NCBI RefSeq assembly: GCF_017873415.1
Contig: NZ_JAGGKD010000002.1
Coordinates: 248,001 to 312,000 of the forward strand
Direction: 5' to 3'
DNA from: Methanolobus bombayensis
Lineage (GTDB): Archaea; Halobacteriota; Methanosarcinia; Methanosarcinales; Methanosarcinaceae
DNA length: 64,000 nucleotides
Position 1 is the stretch's first letter, and every line of letters begins with the position of its first letter. Of this stretch, positions 48,874-56,843 are shown in pieces. A program made the translations under genes and the position numbers. The notes under the pieces were generated by a model. It did not search any database. It saw nothing but the letters and a program-made list of their open reading frames with translations, and had not been told where the DNA came from.

Positions 48874-49279
48874 ATGAATTACGTCTCCTATTGGAACTAC
48901 CGTCAATGTATCTCTTAATCGTTTCAGCTGATACCTGACCATGAGTACCAAAATAATAGCTTGGCGACCAAAGATGATTTCCCAGAAATTCCTTTTTTCG
49001 TAATTCGGGAAACTTCTGGAAAACCCTCTTAGCAGTAACACCTTTCATAATTTTAACAATATCAGTAGGTGCTATGAATGGTGGTGCTGATATGAAAAGA
49101 TGGATATGTTCAGGCATGACCTCAAGTTCAAGTATTTCCCATTCCTTAGAATCTGCTATTGTTCTTATCTGATCATCAAGAAACTCCTTTAACTCATCAT
49201 TCATAACCTGTTTCCGGTATTTAGTGCACCATACAATATGATAATTAATTTCATATACAGCAGAACTCGAATATGACAT
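48863..49279 (-). CDS. tnpA: IS200/IS605 transposase TnpA (Y1 HUH)
   Basis: The 138-residue Y1 transposase has the HUH motif at residues 58-60 (PEHIHLF) and the catalytic tyrosine Y124 in ETIKRYIDG. It cuts and rejoins single-stranded DNA at hairpin ends using a phosphotyrosine intermediate. It is complete. Its start is divergent from tnpB, 53 bases away. Confidence 0.92.
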   Translation of the reverse strand: MSYSSSAVYEINYHIVWCTKYRKQVMNDELKEFLDDQIRTIADSKEWEILELEVMPEHIHLFISAPPFIAPTDIVKIMKGVTAKRVFQKFPELRKKEFLGNHLWSPSYYFGTHGQVSAETIKRYIDGSSNRRRNSSTG

Positions 49280-49332
49280 ATATTCATATAGTTACAAAAG
49301 CTATTTAAACATTGTTGACCTATAGGTTTTCA

Positions 49333-50481
49333 ATGCAGAAATCATATAAGTTTAGGTTATATCCTACAAAACAACAGGAAATGAATTTGAACAGAACACT
49401 TGATGTTTGTAGACATATCTATAACGAATTTCTTGCAGATCGTAGAAATGCATACGAAAGATGCAATCAAGGATTATCCACTATAGAACAACTGTATCAG
49501 GTTCAGTACCTTGAATTTGATACTGAAGTGCATTCTCAGGTAAAACAGGATGTAATCAGAAGATTAGGTAAATCATTTGATGCTTTTTTCAGACGATGTA
49601 AGAACGGAGAAGCAAAAGTAGGTTATCCTCGGTTCAAAGGCAAGAGACGATATAACAGTTTTACCTATCCCCAATCTGGTTTTAGTATCTCTGGAAAGAA
49701 GTTGAAGCTATCGAAGATTGGAGAGATCAAGATAGTTCAGCACCGAGAGATTGAAGGCAAGATCAAGACCTGTACTATTCGCAAAGATGGGAAACAATGG
49801 TATGTTACATTCTCTGTAATCATTGAGAACAATGTTACACCTGTTGAACCTGTTACCTTTGTAGGTATTGACGTAGGACTCAATTCTCTGGTAACTTTGA
49901 GTGATGGTACTCAGATAGATCCTCCGAAATATTATCGCAATACGGAAGGCGAATTAAAAAGACAACAACGTAACCTTAGTCGTAAAAAGAAATTCTCTAA
50001 CAATTGGAAGAAACAATGTGATAAGGTAAACACCTTGCATCGTAAAATTCGCAATCAGAGGAACTATTTTAACCATAAACTAAGCAGGGAACTCATTAAT
50101 GCTTACGATTACATAGCTTTTGAAGACCTGAATGTAAAGAACATGGTTAAAAATTCAAGACTATCAAAGTCAATACATGATGCATCATGGAGTAACTTGA
50201 TTCAAATCACAAAATACAAAGCGGAAGAAGCTGGTAAGTTTGTAGAATTAGTAAATCCATATAACACATCTCAACTATGTAGCAACTGTGGTCAAAAGGT
50301 AGAAAAATCATTAGCGGTAAGGACACACAACTGTCCTCACTGTGGATTAGTTCTTGACCGTGACCATAATGCCGCTATTAATATTCTCAATCGTGCTGTA
50401 GGAACTACAGTTCAAGCCTGTGGAATTGAGTCGTTGGACTCGATAATGAAGCAGGAAGCCACTGGTTTTAACCAGTGGTAG
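49333..50481 (+). CDS. tnpB: TnpB RNA-guided nuclease
   Basis: The 382-residue protein has all RuvC catalytic residues: D180 (FVGIDVGLNS), E264 (AFEDLNV) and D344 (LDRDHNAA), plus a zinc ribbon with C316, C319, C334 and C337 (CSNCGQ and CPHCG). TnpB proteins cut DNA guided by omega RNA made from the element's right end and are the ancestors of Cas12. ATG 49333 is preferred to a TTG seven codons upstream, because it starts the conserved YKFRLYPTKQQ segment. Confidence 0.92.
   Translation: MQKSYKFRLYPTKQQEMNLNRTLDVCRHIYNEFLADRRNAYERCNQGLSTIEQLYQVQYLEFDTEVHSQVKQDVIRRLGKSFDAFFRRCKNGEAKVGYPRFKGKRRYNSFTYPQSGFSISGKKLKLSKIGEIKIVQHREIEGKIKTCTIRKDGKQWYVTFSVIIENNVTPVEPVTFVGIDVGLNSLVTLSDGTQIDPPKYYRNTEGELKRQQRNLSRKKKFSNNWKKQCDKVNTLHRKIRNQRNYFNHKLSRELINAYDYIAFEDLNVKNMVKNSRLSKSIHDASWSNLIQITKYKAEEAGKFVELVNPYNTSQLCSNCGQKVEKSLAVRTHNCPHCGLVLDRDHNAAINILNRAVGTTVQACGIESLDSIMKQEATGFNQW
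50459..50478. repeat. Right-end hairpin, probable omega-RNA 3' part
   Basis: A perfect 9-bp stem with a TT loop (CCACTGGTT-TT-AACCAGTGG) overlapping the last codons of tnpB. In related elements the right-end hairpin is also part of the omega RNA that guides TnpB; the guide would then come from sequence immediately to the right of the element. Confidence 0.75.
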
Positions 50482-50789
50482 TTCACTCCCTCGGTATTCT
50501 TTTAATATGCAAATGTTGCTATTTATATTTTATTGTTTTCATTCTGCACAAAAATATATTTAATGGCACATTACATTAGTCAAAAAACGACTTTTATTAT
50601 CAATTATATTTATAATTATCAGTATGCTTTTTAGGTACTTTTGGTTTTACAACTGCTATCAAATACAGGCATAGATTTAATATATAATTATATTCTTATA
50701 TATTTTTAACTATGTGAATTATTTTACTGTAATATACGCACCTAAAATTAATTATATATGTAATTGGTTAAATCTCGGATTTAGAATTT

Positions 50790-51239
50790 TTATATATTTA
50801 TCCTAATACCAAATAAATCATAAAAGTCATTATATTTTTTTCTGGCACGGTATAAATATTGCCGAACACACTTTTCACCACGTGCCTTTGCATACAATGC
50901 ATTTGTTTCAGCCGGAGTAAAAACAGTTTCGAGTTTTTTTCGGTCAATATTATTTAGAAGTCTTATATTGTTGCTGTTATTTAGGTCGAAAAAATCACAG
51001 ATTGACTCTTCACCCTGCCAGTTCCATTCTTCATCATAAAATATTGCATATAGGGATTCACATGAATTACATTGTCCCACAACAACCATCCCACCATCAT
51101 AAGAATGATAACTGAGGCTTATAACATCTGAATCGCAGGAATTGCACAGTCCTATAAAATTACGGTCAAGATTTTCAGGATATAGGTCAACATCATCGAT
51201 CTGAATTACATTTTTTTCAATATCGTACTTAATATCCAT
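50790..51239 (-). CDS. Putative zinc-binding protein
   Basis: The 149-residue protein has two CxxC pairs (LCNSCDSD and QCNSCESL) that should bind one zinc ion, flanked by an acidic N terminus and a basic helical C terminus (ARGEKCVRQYLYRARKKYNDFYDLF). No family recognised. The stretch before it (50482-50789) shows no gene. Confidence 0.6.
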   Translation of the reverse strand: MDIKYDIEKNVIQIDDVDLYPENLDRNFIGLCNSCDSDVISLSYHSYDGGMVVVGQCNSCESLYAIFYDEEWNWQGEESICDFFDLNNSNNIRLLNNIDRKKLETVFTPAETNALYAKARGEKCVRQYLYRARKKYNDFYDLFGIRINI

Positions 51240-51402
51240 ATCGTCACCAAAAATTGAGGATGGAAATAATGCATTAATGCATTTATCATATTAGTGTTTT
51301 TACTTCTAAATACTTATTATTGACTTCATACTATAAAATTTTAAAAACATATATATACATTGAAGCACATATAAAAATTTGTGCTATATCTGAGGTGAAG
51401 TT

Positions 51403-51726
51403 ATGGACTCAATTCGCGCAAAAATAAAACGAAGATTGCAAAAGTTCATTGAATTGGACGTAAATGGACTGCGCAGTCATATCTTATCACTTTTCCTAAA
51501 AGTAAAAGAGACAACAGTAGATGAATTGCATGCAAATATCACTGAGAAATATGATATTTCACGCAGTGCTGTAGCGTCTATGGTAGGTTACATCTACTCT
51601 AAGCTGGGTGTGCTCAGATCTCATAAAGAGTCTTATAAGACTCCAATAGTCTATTCTTTAAAAGAAGAATATGAGGATCTTATTAGATCCACTCTGGAAT
51701 CAAAGACATCGACATCCGGATGTTAG
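51403..51726 (+). CDS. DUF2551 winged-helix protein
   Basis: The 107-residue protein has the DUF2551 pattern of methanogens: DVNGLRSHILSLFLKVKETT and an HTH segment ISRSAVASMVGYIYSKLGVL. It is probably a small DNA-binding regulator. A strong GAGGTGA precedes the ATG and a TATA box (CATATAAAAAT) lies about 50 bases upstream. Confidence 0.8.
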   Translation: MDSIRAKIKRRLQKFIELDVNGLRSHILSLFLKVKETTVDELHANITEKYDISRSAVASMVGYIYSKLGVLRSHKESYKTPIVYSLKEEYEDLIRSTLESKTSTSGC

Positions 51727-51766
51727 GCTGCTAGATCTTGAATAAAAATTAGTAATATTGATTCAA

Positions 51767-52171
51767 ATGTCCATAGTAAAAAAAGCGCCACGTACATCCA
51801 CCACAATTGTCATACGCTCTGATTCCAATTCACGTATAACTCATTCCAGGGACCCTTACTACAATCTTATGAGACGTCTTTTCCAGGAAGAAGCAACTGC
51901 CATTCGTGGCCAAAAGTTTCTTATGATGGTCGAAGATCGTCAAAAAACAGGTAATCCTATCAAGACTAGTGAGTGGGAAGCTCTTCTTCAGGAACTCGAT
52001 ATTGGGCGTGCTTCATTTTATGCTATGCGCAATAAACTGCTAGGCGCTGGTCTAATTACTCATAAAAATAAAGAATACCGTCTATCTGGTCAGTTCAGCA
52101 AAGATCTTATTGATATGGCCAGATGGTGGTGGACTGCTGTTCTTAATGAGCACCCGGAAGGTCTGGATTAA
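51767..52171 (+). CDS. Putative HTH regulator
   Basis: About 134 residues. A central segment (TSEWEALLQELDIGRASFYA and onward) looks like a winged helix; the N terminus is basic and the C terminus tryptophan-rich (MARWWWTAVLNEHPEG). It follows the DUF2551 gene by 40 bases, and the two may form an operon of regulators. The ATG at 51767 is preferred to a TTG three codons upstream. Confidence 0.6.
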   Translation: MSIVKKAPRTSTTIVIRSDSNSRITHSRDPYYNLMRRLFQEEATAIRGQKFLMMVEDRQKTGNPIKTSEWEALLQELDIGRASFYAMRNKLLGAGLITHKNKEYRLSGQFSKDLIDMARWWWTAVLNEHPEGLD

Positions 52172-52227
52172 CAATTCTCCGATACCTTAATATACAACCT
52201 TTACAATTAAGGAGATGCATTCACCGT

Positions 52228-52300
52228 AGCCCGGTAGTGTAGTGGTCAATCATGCAGGACTCTGGATCCCGCAACTTCGGTTCGAATCCGTGCCGGGCTA
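52228..52300 (+). tRNA. tRNA-Gln (CUG) with mispaired stems
   Basis: The 73-nt sequence has a perfect 7-bp acceptor stem (AGCCCGG/CCGGGCT), a TTCGAAT T-loop and the anticodon loop CTCTGGA with anticodon CTG, so it reads CAG. However, the anticodon stem CAGGA/TCCCG has an A-C mismatch and the T-stem TTCGG/CCGTG has a T-T mismatch. It may be a working tRNA or a decaying extra copy. A TATA-like TTAATATAC lies about 35 bases upstream. No CCA is encoded. Confidence 0.82.
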
Positions 52301-52498
52301 TAAAAATTATTTAGATAGTCCTCTTCTAAATGCGATTTTTCAGCTTTACATTCACAAAAAAGTCATATACGTTTCGGCTATTTCATGCGCAACTCAAAGG
52401 ATGAACTTTGAGATAAGTTTTCGTTGATTTATATTATATCAACAGTTCATATTAGTTTTTTTGGTATCATTTACTCATGAATAAATCTACTCCTATAT

Positions 52499-52597
52499 GT
52501 ACAGTGAGAACGTAAGCGTTCAATCTGTGATTGTACGCTGGAGTTGGAACGGTGAGCACCTCACGGGTGTGCAGGACGAAGATAGCATCCCCTTCAG
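52499..52597 (+). ncRNA. Candidate structured RNA (GC-rich island)
   Basis: In an AT-rich gap, this stretch is clearly richer in G and C and folds neatly: GTACA/TGTAC (52499-52503 and 52532-52536) encloses GAACG/CGTTC with a TAAG tetraloop, and CTGGAG/CTTCAG (52538-52543 and 52592-52597, one G-T pair) encloses the small stem GTGAG/CTCAC. Two consecutive domains of this kind are typical of stable small RNAs. I do not recognise a family, and the strand is not certain. Confidence 0.5.
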
Positions 52598-52600
52598 TTA

Positions 52601-53665
52601 TCTCTATCAAGTGATTTGATGTACGCACTTTTCATATTTGTCCTCAGACAGAACAGCATCTTCACGCATATTCTATCTACTGAATACTAGGATTGCCATA
52701 TAGAGCTTGGAACAACTTCCTAACGTATGCCACTTTCTTATTGACTAATCCTACTGCTATTCATTATTGAATCTACTCATCGCCCCTCGATTTTACTAGT
52801 TAATTTTGATATATCCCCTCATGCTCACGGTTTACAGAAGAGAATTATAGATAATATATATACGTTGAAGAGACTTCAAGAGTGATTCTTTACTTTAATT
52901 GATAATTTCTTGTATAAACTATGATTTCAGCACATTCAATTTTAGTTTGTTTTCGTTTTGGACTACAAGATGGCTTGATTAAATTTAGCCTTGAGGATTG
53001 ATGTAGAGGCTCATAGAGAGTAGATATCAAGGTATAGATACTCTCCATTCAGATTGATTCTATTAAAATAGCCTCATTATTGGACGTTTTTTGTAATCTC
53101 CATGATCTAAGATAATTACTAGCGTATTTACAGCAATACACGTTTATGTCTTATTTTTAAGAATTACCAATTGTAATGGTAAATACATGTGTTCTCTAGG
53201 ATTGCAAGACATATTGCAACTACACTCACATGTTTTTAACGTATGGAGGTTTTGAATTAATACCTTTGAGCTATTTGATTTTAAAAACAAATAGACGATA
53301 AGGCTATAAATTATCTATCCATCAAAAACATGTATACCTTGAGTTCATAAGAATACTGAAATATCCATCCTTGACGTACAGTACTTTTTTCTAACATTTA
53401 TTTTCGGTATGCATCAAAAGCTCTATTTTAATGAAATAGAACTTTGATACGTCACAGGGATAGCATGGTCTTAGCTTCAAGCACATTTAGGTGCTACTAT
53501 GTTCTCCAAAAACACATCGTATAAGGACTGAACTTGAAGTTTCTATAGATTTTTACTGAATGATTTTTTGTAGATTAATTGCCAGTTATTTTTCAAATCT
53601 CTTGTTCTCTGTAGGGGATATCTACCTGCTCATTCATTTTAAGGCAACTATATCTTTTTATATTA
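52601..53665. other. Gene-free stretch with hairpins
   Basis: No gene is supported. Visible structures are GAGAGTA/TACTCTC (53016-53022 and 53039-53045) and a longer imperfect hairpin at 53413-53448 (ATCAAA/TTTGAT outside TCTATTT/AAATAGA). The stretch is AT-rich and precedes the HEPN gene. Confidence 0.5.
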
Positions 53666-54499
53666 ATGTTACAAATAAATCAGTGGATGTCTTCTGGTAA
53701 AGAGAGTAGATCTAATCTTAAAAAACCAAACGAAGTTTCAGAGAAATTTGGTGCCCTTAATTGTACTTTAGGCCTAAAGTACCCTGAAAGATTTCCAAAA
53801 ACGTGTGCTTCGATGTCTTCAGTAGCACAAGCTGTAGTGAGGGCCGACAAGGCAAGAGTAGAAGGAACAGATGATTATAATAATCCATTACAACTGTTGA
53901 TGAATGCCTTCGATGTTTTTTTTAAAGAACATCATGGGAAAAGATCATCTACAGGCAATTATAAAAAATATAACCTGTCTGATTCTTATGAATTAACAAT
54001 TCTATTAATTTGGAATATCAGGCATGTTTGGACTCACAACGGCGGTTTTATCGATAAAAAATGCAAAAGAAAGTACGATAAAATAATGTTTCAAGCTAAT
54101 GGTGTGAGACCTATAGATGCTTTGCCTAACAGTTTAATGATAGATTATGAATTTTCTGTAAACCACGATGATTATCGTTCAATCTATGAATGTGTTTTTA
54201 AATACATACAATCACGAACTTCAAAGGAAGATTACAGTACTATCAGAACTCGCTCTTCTGTCACTGATATAAAGCTAAGGAAATGTGAGGTCAGCATGCC
54301 TCTGGGAAATGGTCATATTATTTTTGATTTAGAGGAAGCATATCAGCATGGAGTATATATTTCCAAGGACGGTATTGTTGAATCACCGGCAGGAACTACG
54401 TATTGTTTTGATTCGGAAAGTATAGTGCTTCCAAATGGACAATCTTTCCCTGCAGCATTTAAGGTTGATTCTAAAATGGTGAACAGTAGGAATGTGTAA
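53666..54499 (+). CDS. HEPN-motif protein
   Basis: The 277-residue protein has a helical core at about 60-140 with the sequence LLIWNIRHVWTHNGGF, giving R119 and H124, the R-x4-H motif of HEPN ribonucleases. The C-terminal part is beta-rich and unknown. HEPN proteins often are RNases in defence and toxin systems. It lies convergent with the CARF gene, 49 bases away. No Shine-Dalgarno is visible, so leaderless translation is likely. Confidence 0.6.
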   Translation: MLQINQWMSSGKESRSNLKKPNEVSEKFGALNCTLGLKYPERFPKTCASMSSVAQAVVRADKARVEGTDDYNNPLQLLMNAFDVFFKEHHGKRSSTGNYKKYNLSDSYELTILLIWNIRHVWTHNGGFIDKKCKRKYDKIMFQANGVRPIDALPNSLMIDYEFSVNHDDYRSIYECVFKYIQSRTSKEDYSTIRTRSSVTDIKLRKCEVSMPLGNGHIIFDLEEAYQHGVYISKDGIVESPAGTTYCFDSESIVLPNGQSFPAAFKVDSKMVNSRNV

Positions 54500-54548
54500 A
54501 GTAGATATCAACCTTCTAAAATTACATGATGATTAGTGTTAATGATCA

Positions 54549-55331
54549 TTATTTTCCTTTAAGGCTCACAAACTTTAAAGTAAATTCCCCATCAGGTGTC
54601 AAAATATATTCTTTCTCTTTTTTGCTGCCTTCAACATATCTTTCATCAATTAAATTCCATTTGAGAAGATCACGTGTCAAGGAATTGAATACACCATCTT
54701 TTAGAGTTCTGTCTGCTCTTTTCGTATCTCTTACAGGAATGTATTTCTTCGACAACTTTTCACGTAACTTTATTCTTGATAACGTTTTTAAATTATCATC
54801 ACCTGATGGTTTTTGTGCATCCAGGATTCTCAGTATTGTTTCTCTATTTTGATTTGATTGGAAATCTTCGATATGAACTTTGGGAATAGTAATAATTTTA
54901 GCCACTTTGTCCATATCTACATGATATGGAGTTTCTTCAAGCCATAGTGCCATCATAAATAAACCAATAGATAATGCTTTTGTACCTCCAGATACGTTGA
55001 AGTAGTACTGTGCATCGGAATTTTTTTTGTATATTTCAAAGACTTTTTTCCTGATGCAATCAAGAGTGTCATTTTTTATAATTTCCTCATGCACTCCATT
55101 TTTTGTGATTGGACTGGCTTGCTCTTTTAAAATCTCTATAGACTTTCTTATTGCTTCTCTTGAGTCCTGTATTTCTGGATCGTCTGAATTCTCATAGATT
55201 CGCTTTTCAGCAATAACATAAACCTCGGATGCAGGTGCAATATTGTAAATTGCTACTGGGAATGTGTTGTGTACATTCGCTCCAGCACTCATTATGTGAA
55301 TCTTTTCTTTTTTTGTCATTCTATATTCCAT
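54549..55331 (-). CDS. CARF-domain winged-helix regulator
   Basis: The 260-residue protein has an N-terminal Rossmann-like CARF domain (HIMSAGANVHNTFPVAIYNI; YYFNVSGGTKALSIGLFMMA, SGGTK at 114-118) and a C-terminal winged helix (about 180-260). This is the layout of Csa3/DUF6293-type regulators, which bind cyclic oligoadenylate or related nucleotides. No CRISPR array or cas gene is in the window. It is divergent from the viperin gene, with a perfect 13-bp inverted repeat between. The start may be the ATG at 55319 as a leaderless message. Confidence 0.78.
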   Translation of the reverse strand: MEYRMTKKEKIHIMSAGANVHNTFPVAIYNIAPASEVYVIAEKRIYENSDDPEIQDSREAIRKSIEILKEQASPITKNGVHEEIIKNDTLDCIRKKVFEIYKKNSDAQYYFNVSGGTKALSIGLFMMALWLEETPYHVDMDKVAKIITIPKVHIEDFQSNQNRETILRILDAQKPSGDDNLKTLSRIKLREKLSKKYIPVRDTKRADRTLKDGVFNSLTRDLLKWNLIDERYVEGSKKEKEYILTPDGEFTLKFVSLKGK

Positions 55332-55339
55332 TTAAGTTT

Positions 55340-55369
55340 ATTATTTAATAAATCTATTTATTAAATAAT
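55340..55369. promoter_or_regulatory. 13-bp inverted repeat in CARF-viperin promoter
   Basis: ATTATTTAATAAA (55340-55352) and TTTATTAAATAAT (55357-55369) are perfect inverted copies separated by TCTA. Each arm also reads as a TATA box for one of the two divergent genes. A regulator binding here would block both promoters, which fits the CARF-winged-helix protein. Confidence 0.65.
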
Positions 55370-55417
55370 TAGTAAATCTAAAGAATTATTAAGTACTTTT
55401 GAACGAATTTCCAGTTG

Positions 55418-56248
55418 ATGACGAATACAACAATAAAATCTGTAAACTGGCACGTGACCATGAATTGCAACTACAAATGCAGGTTTTGTTTTTACAAAAA
55501 CATGAGTGGGGAATTTAAAGATATTGAAAAAGCCAGACAAAAACTTGAAACCTTAAAGGCAAAAGGAATTGAGAAGATCAATTTTGCTGGCGGAGAGCCT
55601 TTGTTATACAAAAATCTGGACTACCTTCTAAAGATGGCAAAGGATATGGGGTTCACAGTTAGCATTGTCACAAATGCAGCTCTACTCAATGAGAACAATC
55701 TCAGGGAAATGAGTGAGTATGTGGACTGGGTAGGTATATCAGTAGATTCTGCAGATGAATTGATCGAAAAAGAACTGGGGAGGGGAAACGGGAATCATGT
55801 GGAACATGTCCGTAAGGTTTGCGAACTTGTCCACGGGTATGGCATGAAGTTAAAGATCAACACTACAGTCACCAAGATGAACTACTCTGAAGATATGAAG
55901 CCGTTCATATCATCCGTGTGTCCGGAAAGGTGGAAGGTCTTCCAGATGCTTCATATGAAAGGCCAGAATGATGATGCATTGGATCTTCTTCTTAACCAGG
56001 AAGAATTTGATATCTTCAGGAATATAAACGATAGAATTGTATTCAAAAATGGTACCTCACCTGTCTTTGAATCTGTTGAAGATATGCTGGAATCATATTT
56101 CATCATAGGTCCGGATGGTGATATTCTTCTAAGTAAAGGCAATCAGCGCTCAACAATTCCTTTTGAATCACTTCATTATATGCAGTTTACAGATCTGGTT
56201 GATGCAGACAAGTACAATGGAAGGAGAGCTGTCTATGACTGGAACTAA
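55418..56248 (+). CDS. Prokaryotic viperin (radical SAM, ddhNTP synthase)
   Basis: The 276-residue protein matches viperins along its length: the N-terminal signature SVNWHVTMNCNYKCRFCF with cluster cysteines C17, C21 and C24, FAGGEP at 56-61, VSIVTNAALL, the ELGRGNGNHVEHV segment, KINTTVTKMNYSEDM, ERWKVFQMLHMKGQN and a C-terminal ending in YDWN. Viperins remove water from nucleotide triphosphates to make chain-terminating ddh-nucleotides that stop viral polymerases. Bacterial and archaeal viperins are antiviral. The following kinase gene overlaps it by 14 bases. Confidence 0.88.
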   Translation: MTNTTIKSVNWHVTMNCNYKCRFCFYKNMSGEFKDIEKARQKLETLKAKGIEKINFAGGEPLLYKNLDYLLKMAKDMGFTVSIVTNAALLNENNLREMSEYVDWVGISVDSADELIEKELGRGNGNHVEHVRKVCELVHGYGMKLKINTTVTKMNYSEDMKPFISSVCPERWKVFQMLHMKGQNDDALDLLLNQEEFDIFRNINDRIVFKNGTSPVFESVEDMLESYFIIGPDGDILLSKGNQRSTIPFESLHYMQFTDLVDADKYNGRRAVYDWN

Positions 56249-56843
56249 ACCAATTTTTTCTTTTTCAGATTCTTCTCAGGATAATCTGAATTCATTGAGA
56301 AGGATCTGTTTTACAGGTGTAAGGGGAGTTGGAAAGTCAAGCGTGCTTAAAGAGATTAACAAAGAAAAGCTGAATTTTAGTTTTACTTCAGGCTCTGACA
56401 TACTGCAGGATATGATGGGAGAAGCTTACTCCCAATTTGAATTCTTACCGGAATACAATAAATATGCTTACAGGTTGAAGATAAGAGATACACTTCACAA
56501 GATGCAGGAGGAAAATAGCAAGGACCTGCTGGTTGATTCCCACCTGACGGTCTACAACCTGAAGACAGAAGAAATTGATGTAATCTTTACCCACATGGAT
56601 TATGGGTTTTATACGGACATTATCCTGCTTGATTCATATCCTGAACGTATTCTTGACCATCGGCAAAGGGATTCCAAAAAGAAAAGAATCACTGATCTGG
56701 ATGTTATCAGAAAAGAGCTTGATTTTGAAAGGAAGGTAGCTTCTGAGATATCAGAGAAGCATGGGATACGACTTCATGTGATTCAGATGGGTGAGGATGC
56801 TGCTGAAAAAATGCTCGATATTTTACACAGGTGCGAAGTATGA
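56235..56843 (+). CDS. P-loop nucleotide-kinase-like protein
   Basis: The 202-residue protein has a Walker A motif GVRGVGKS (28-35), and later segments (IRDTLHKMQEENSKDLLVDS; SYPERILDHRQRDS; EKHGIRLHVIQ) like adenylate or nucleotide kinases of archaea, with LVDS as a probable Walker B and DHRQRD as lid. It overlaps the viperin gene by 14 bases and has AAGGAG at 56221-56226, so the two are coupled. Vertebrate viperin is also linked to a nucleotide kinase, CMPK2. It probably supplies or processes nucleotides for viperin; the substrate is unknown. Confidence 0.75.
   Translation: MTGTKPIFSFSDSSQDNLNSLRRICFTGVRGVGKSSVLKEINKEKLNFSFTSGSDILQDMMGEAYSQFEFLPEYNKYAYRLKIRDTLHKMQEENSKDLLVDSHLTVYNLKTEEIDVIFTHMDYGFYTDIILLDSYPERILDHRQRDSKKKRITDLDVIRKELDFERKVASEISEKHGIRLHVIQMGEDAAEKMLDILHRCEV

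Larger units (their letters stand above)
48841..50487. mobile_element. IS200/IS605-family insertion sequence
   Basis: The element has divergent tnpA (leftward) and tnpB (rightward) genes, both intact, and subterminal hairpins at each end of similar shape: CCACCGGAT/ATCCGGTGG on the left and CCACTGGTT/AACCAGTGG on the right. IS200/IS605 elements move as single strands and recognise such hairpins rather than terminal repeats. The exact cleavage sites are not determined; TTCAC just right of tnpB (50483-50487) is a candidate right-end site, and the left boundary is approximate. Confidence 0.82.

Noticed and set aside
54549-55331. Remains of a type III CRISPR system
   Set aside because: A CARF gene alone is not enough; there is no cas10, cas7-like or cas6 gene and no array in the window.
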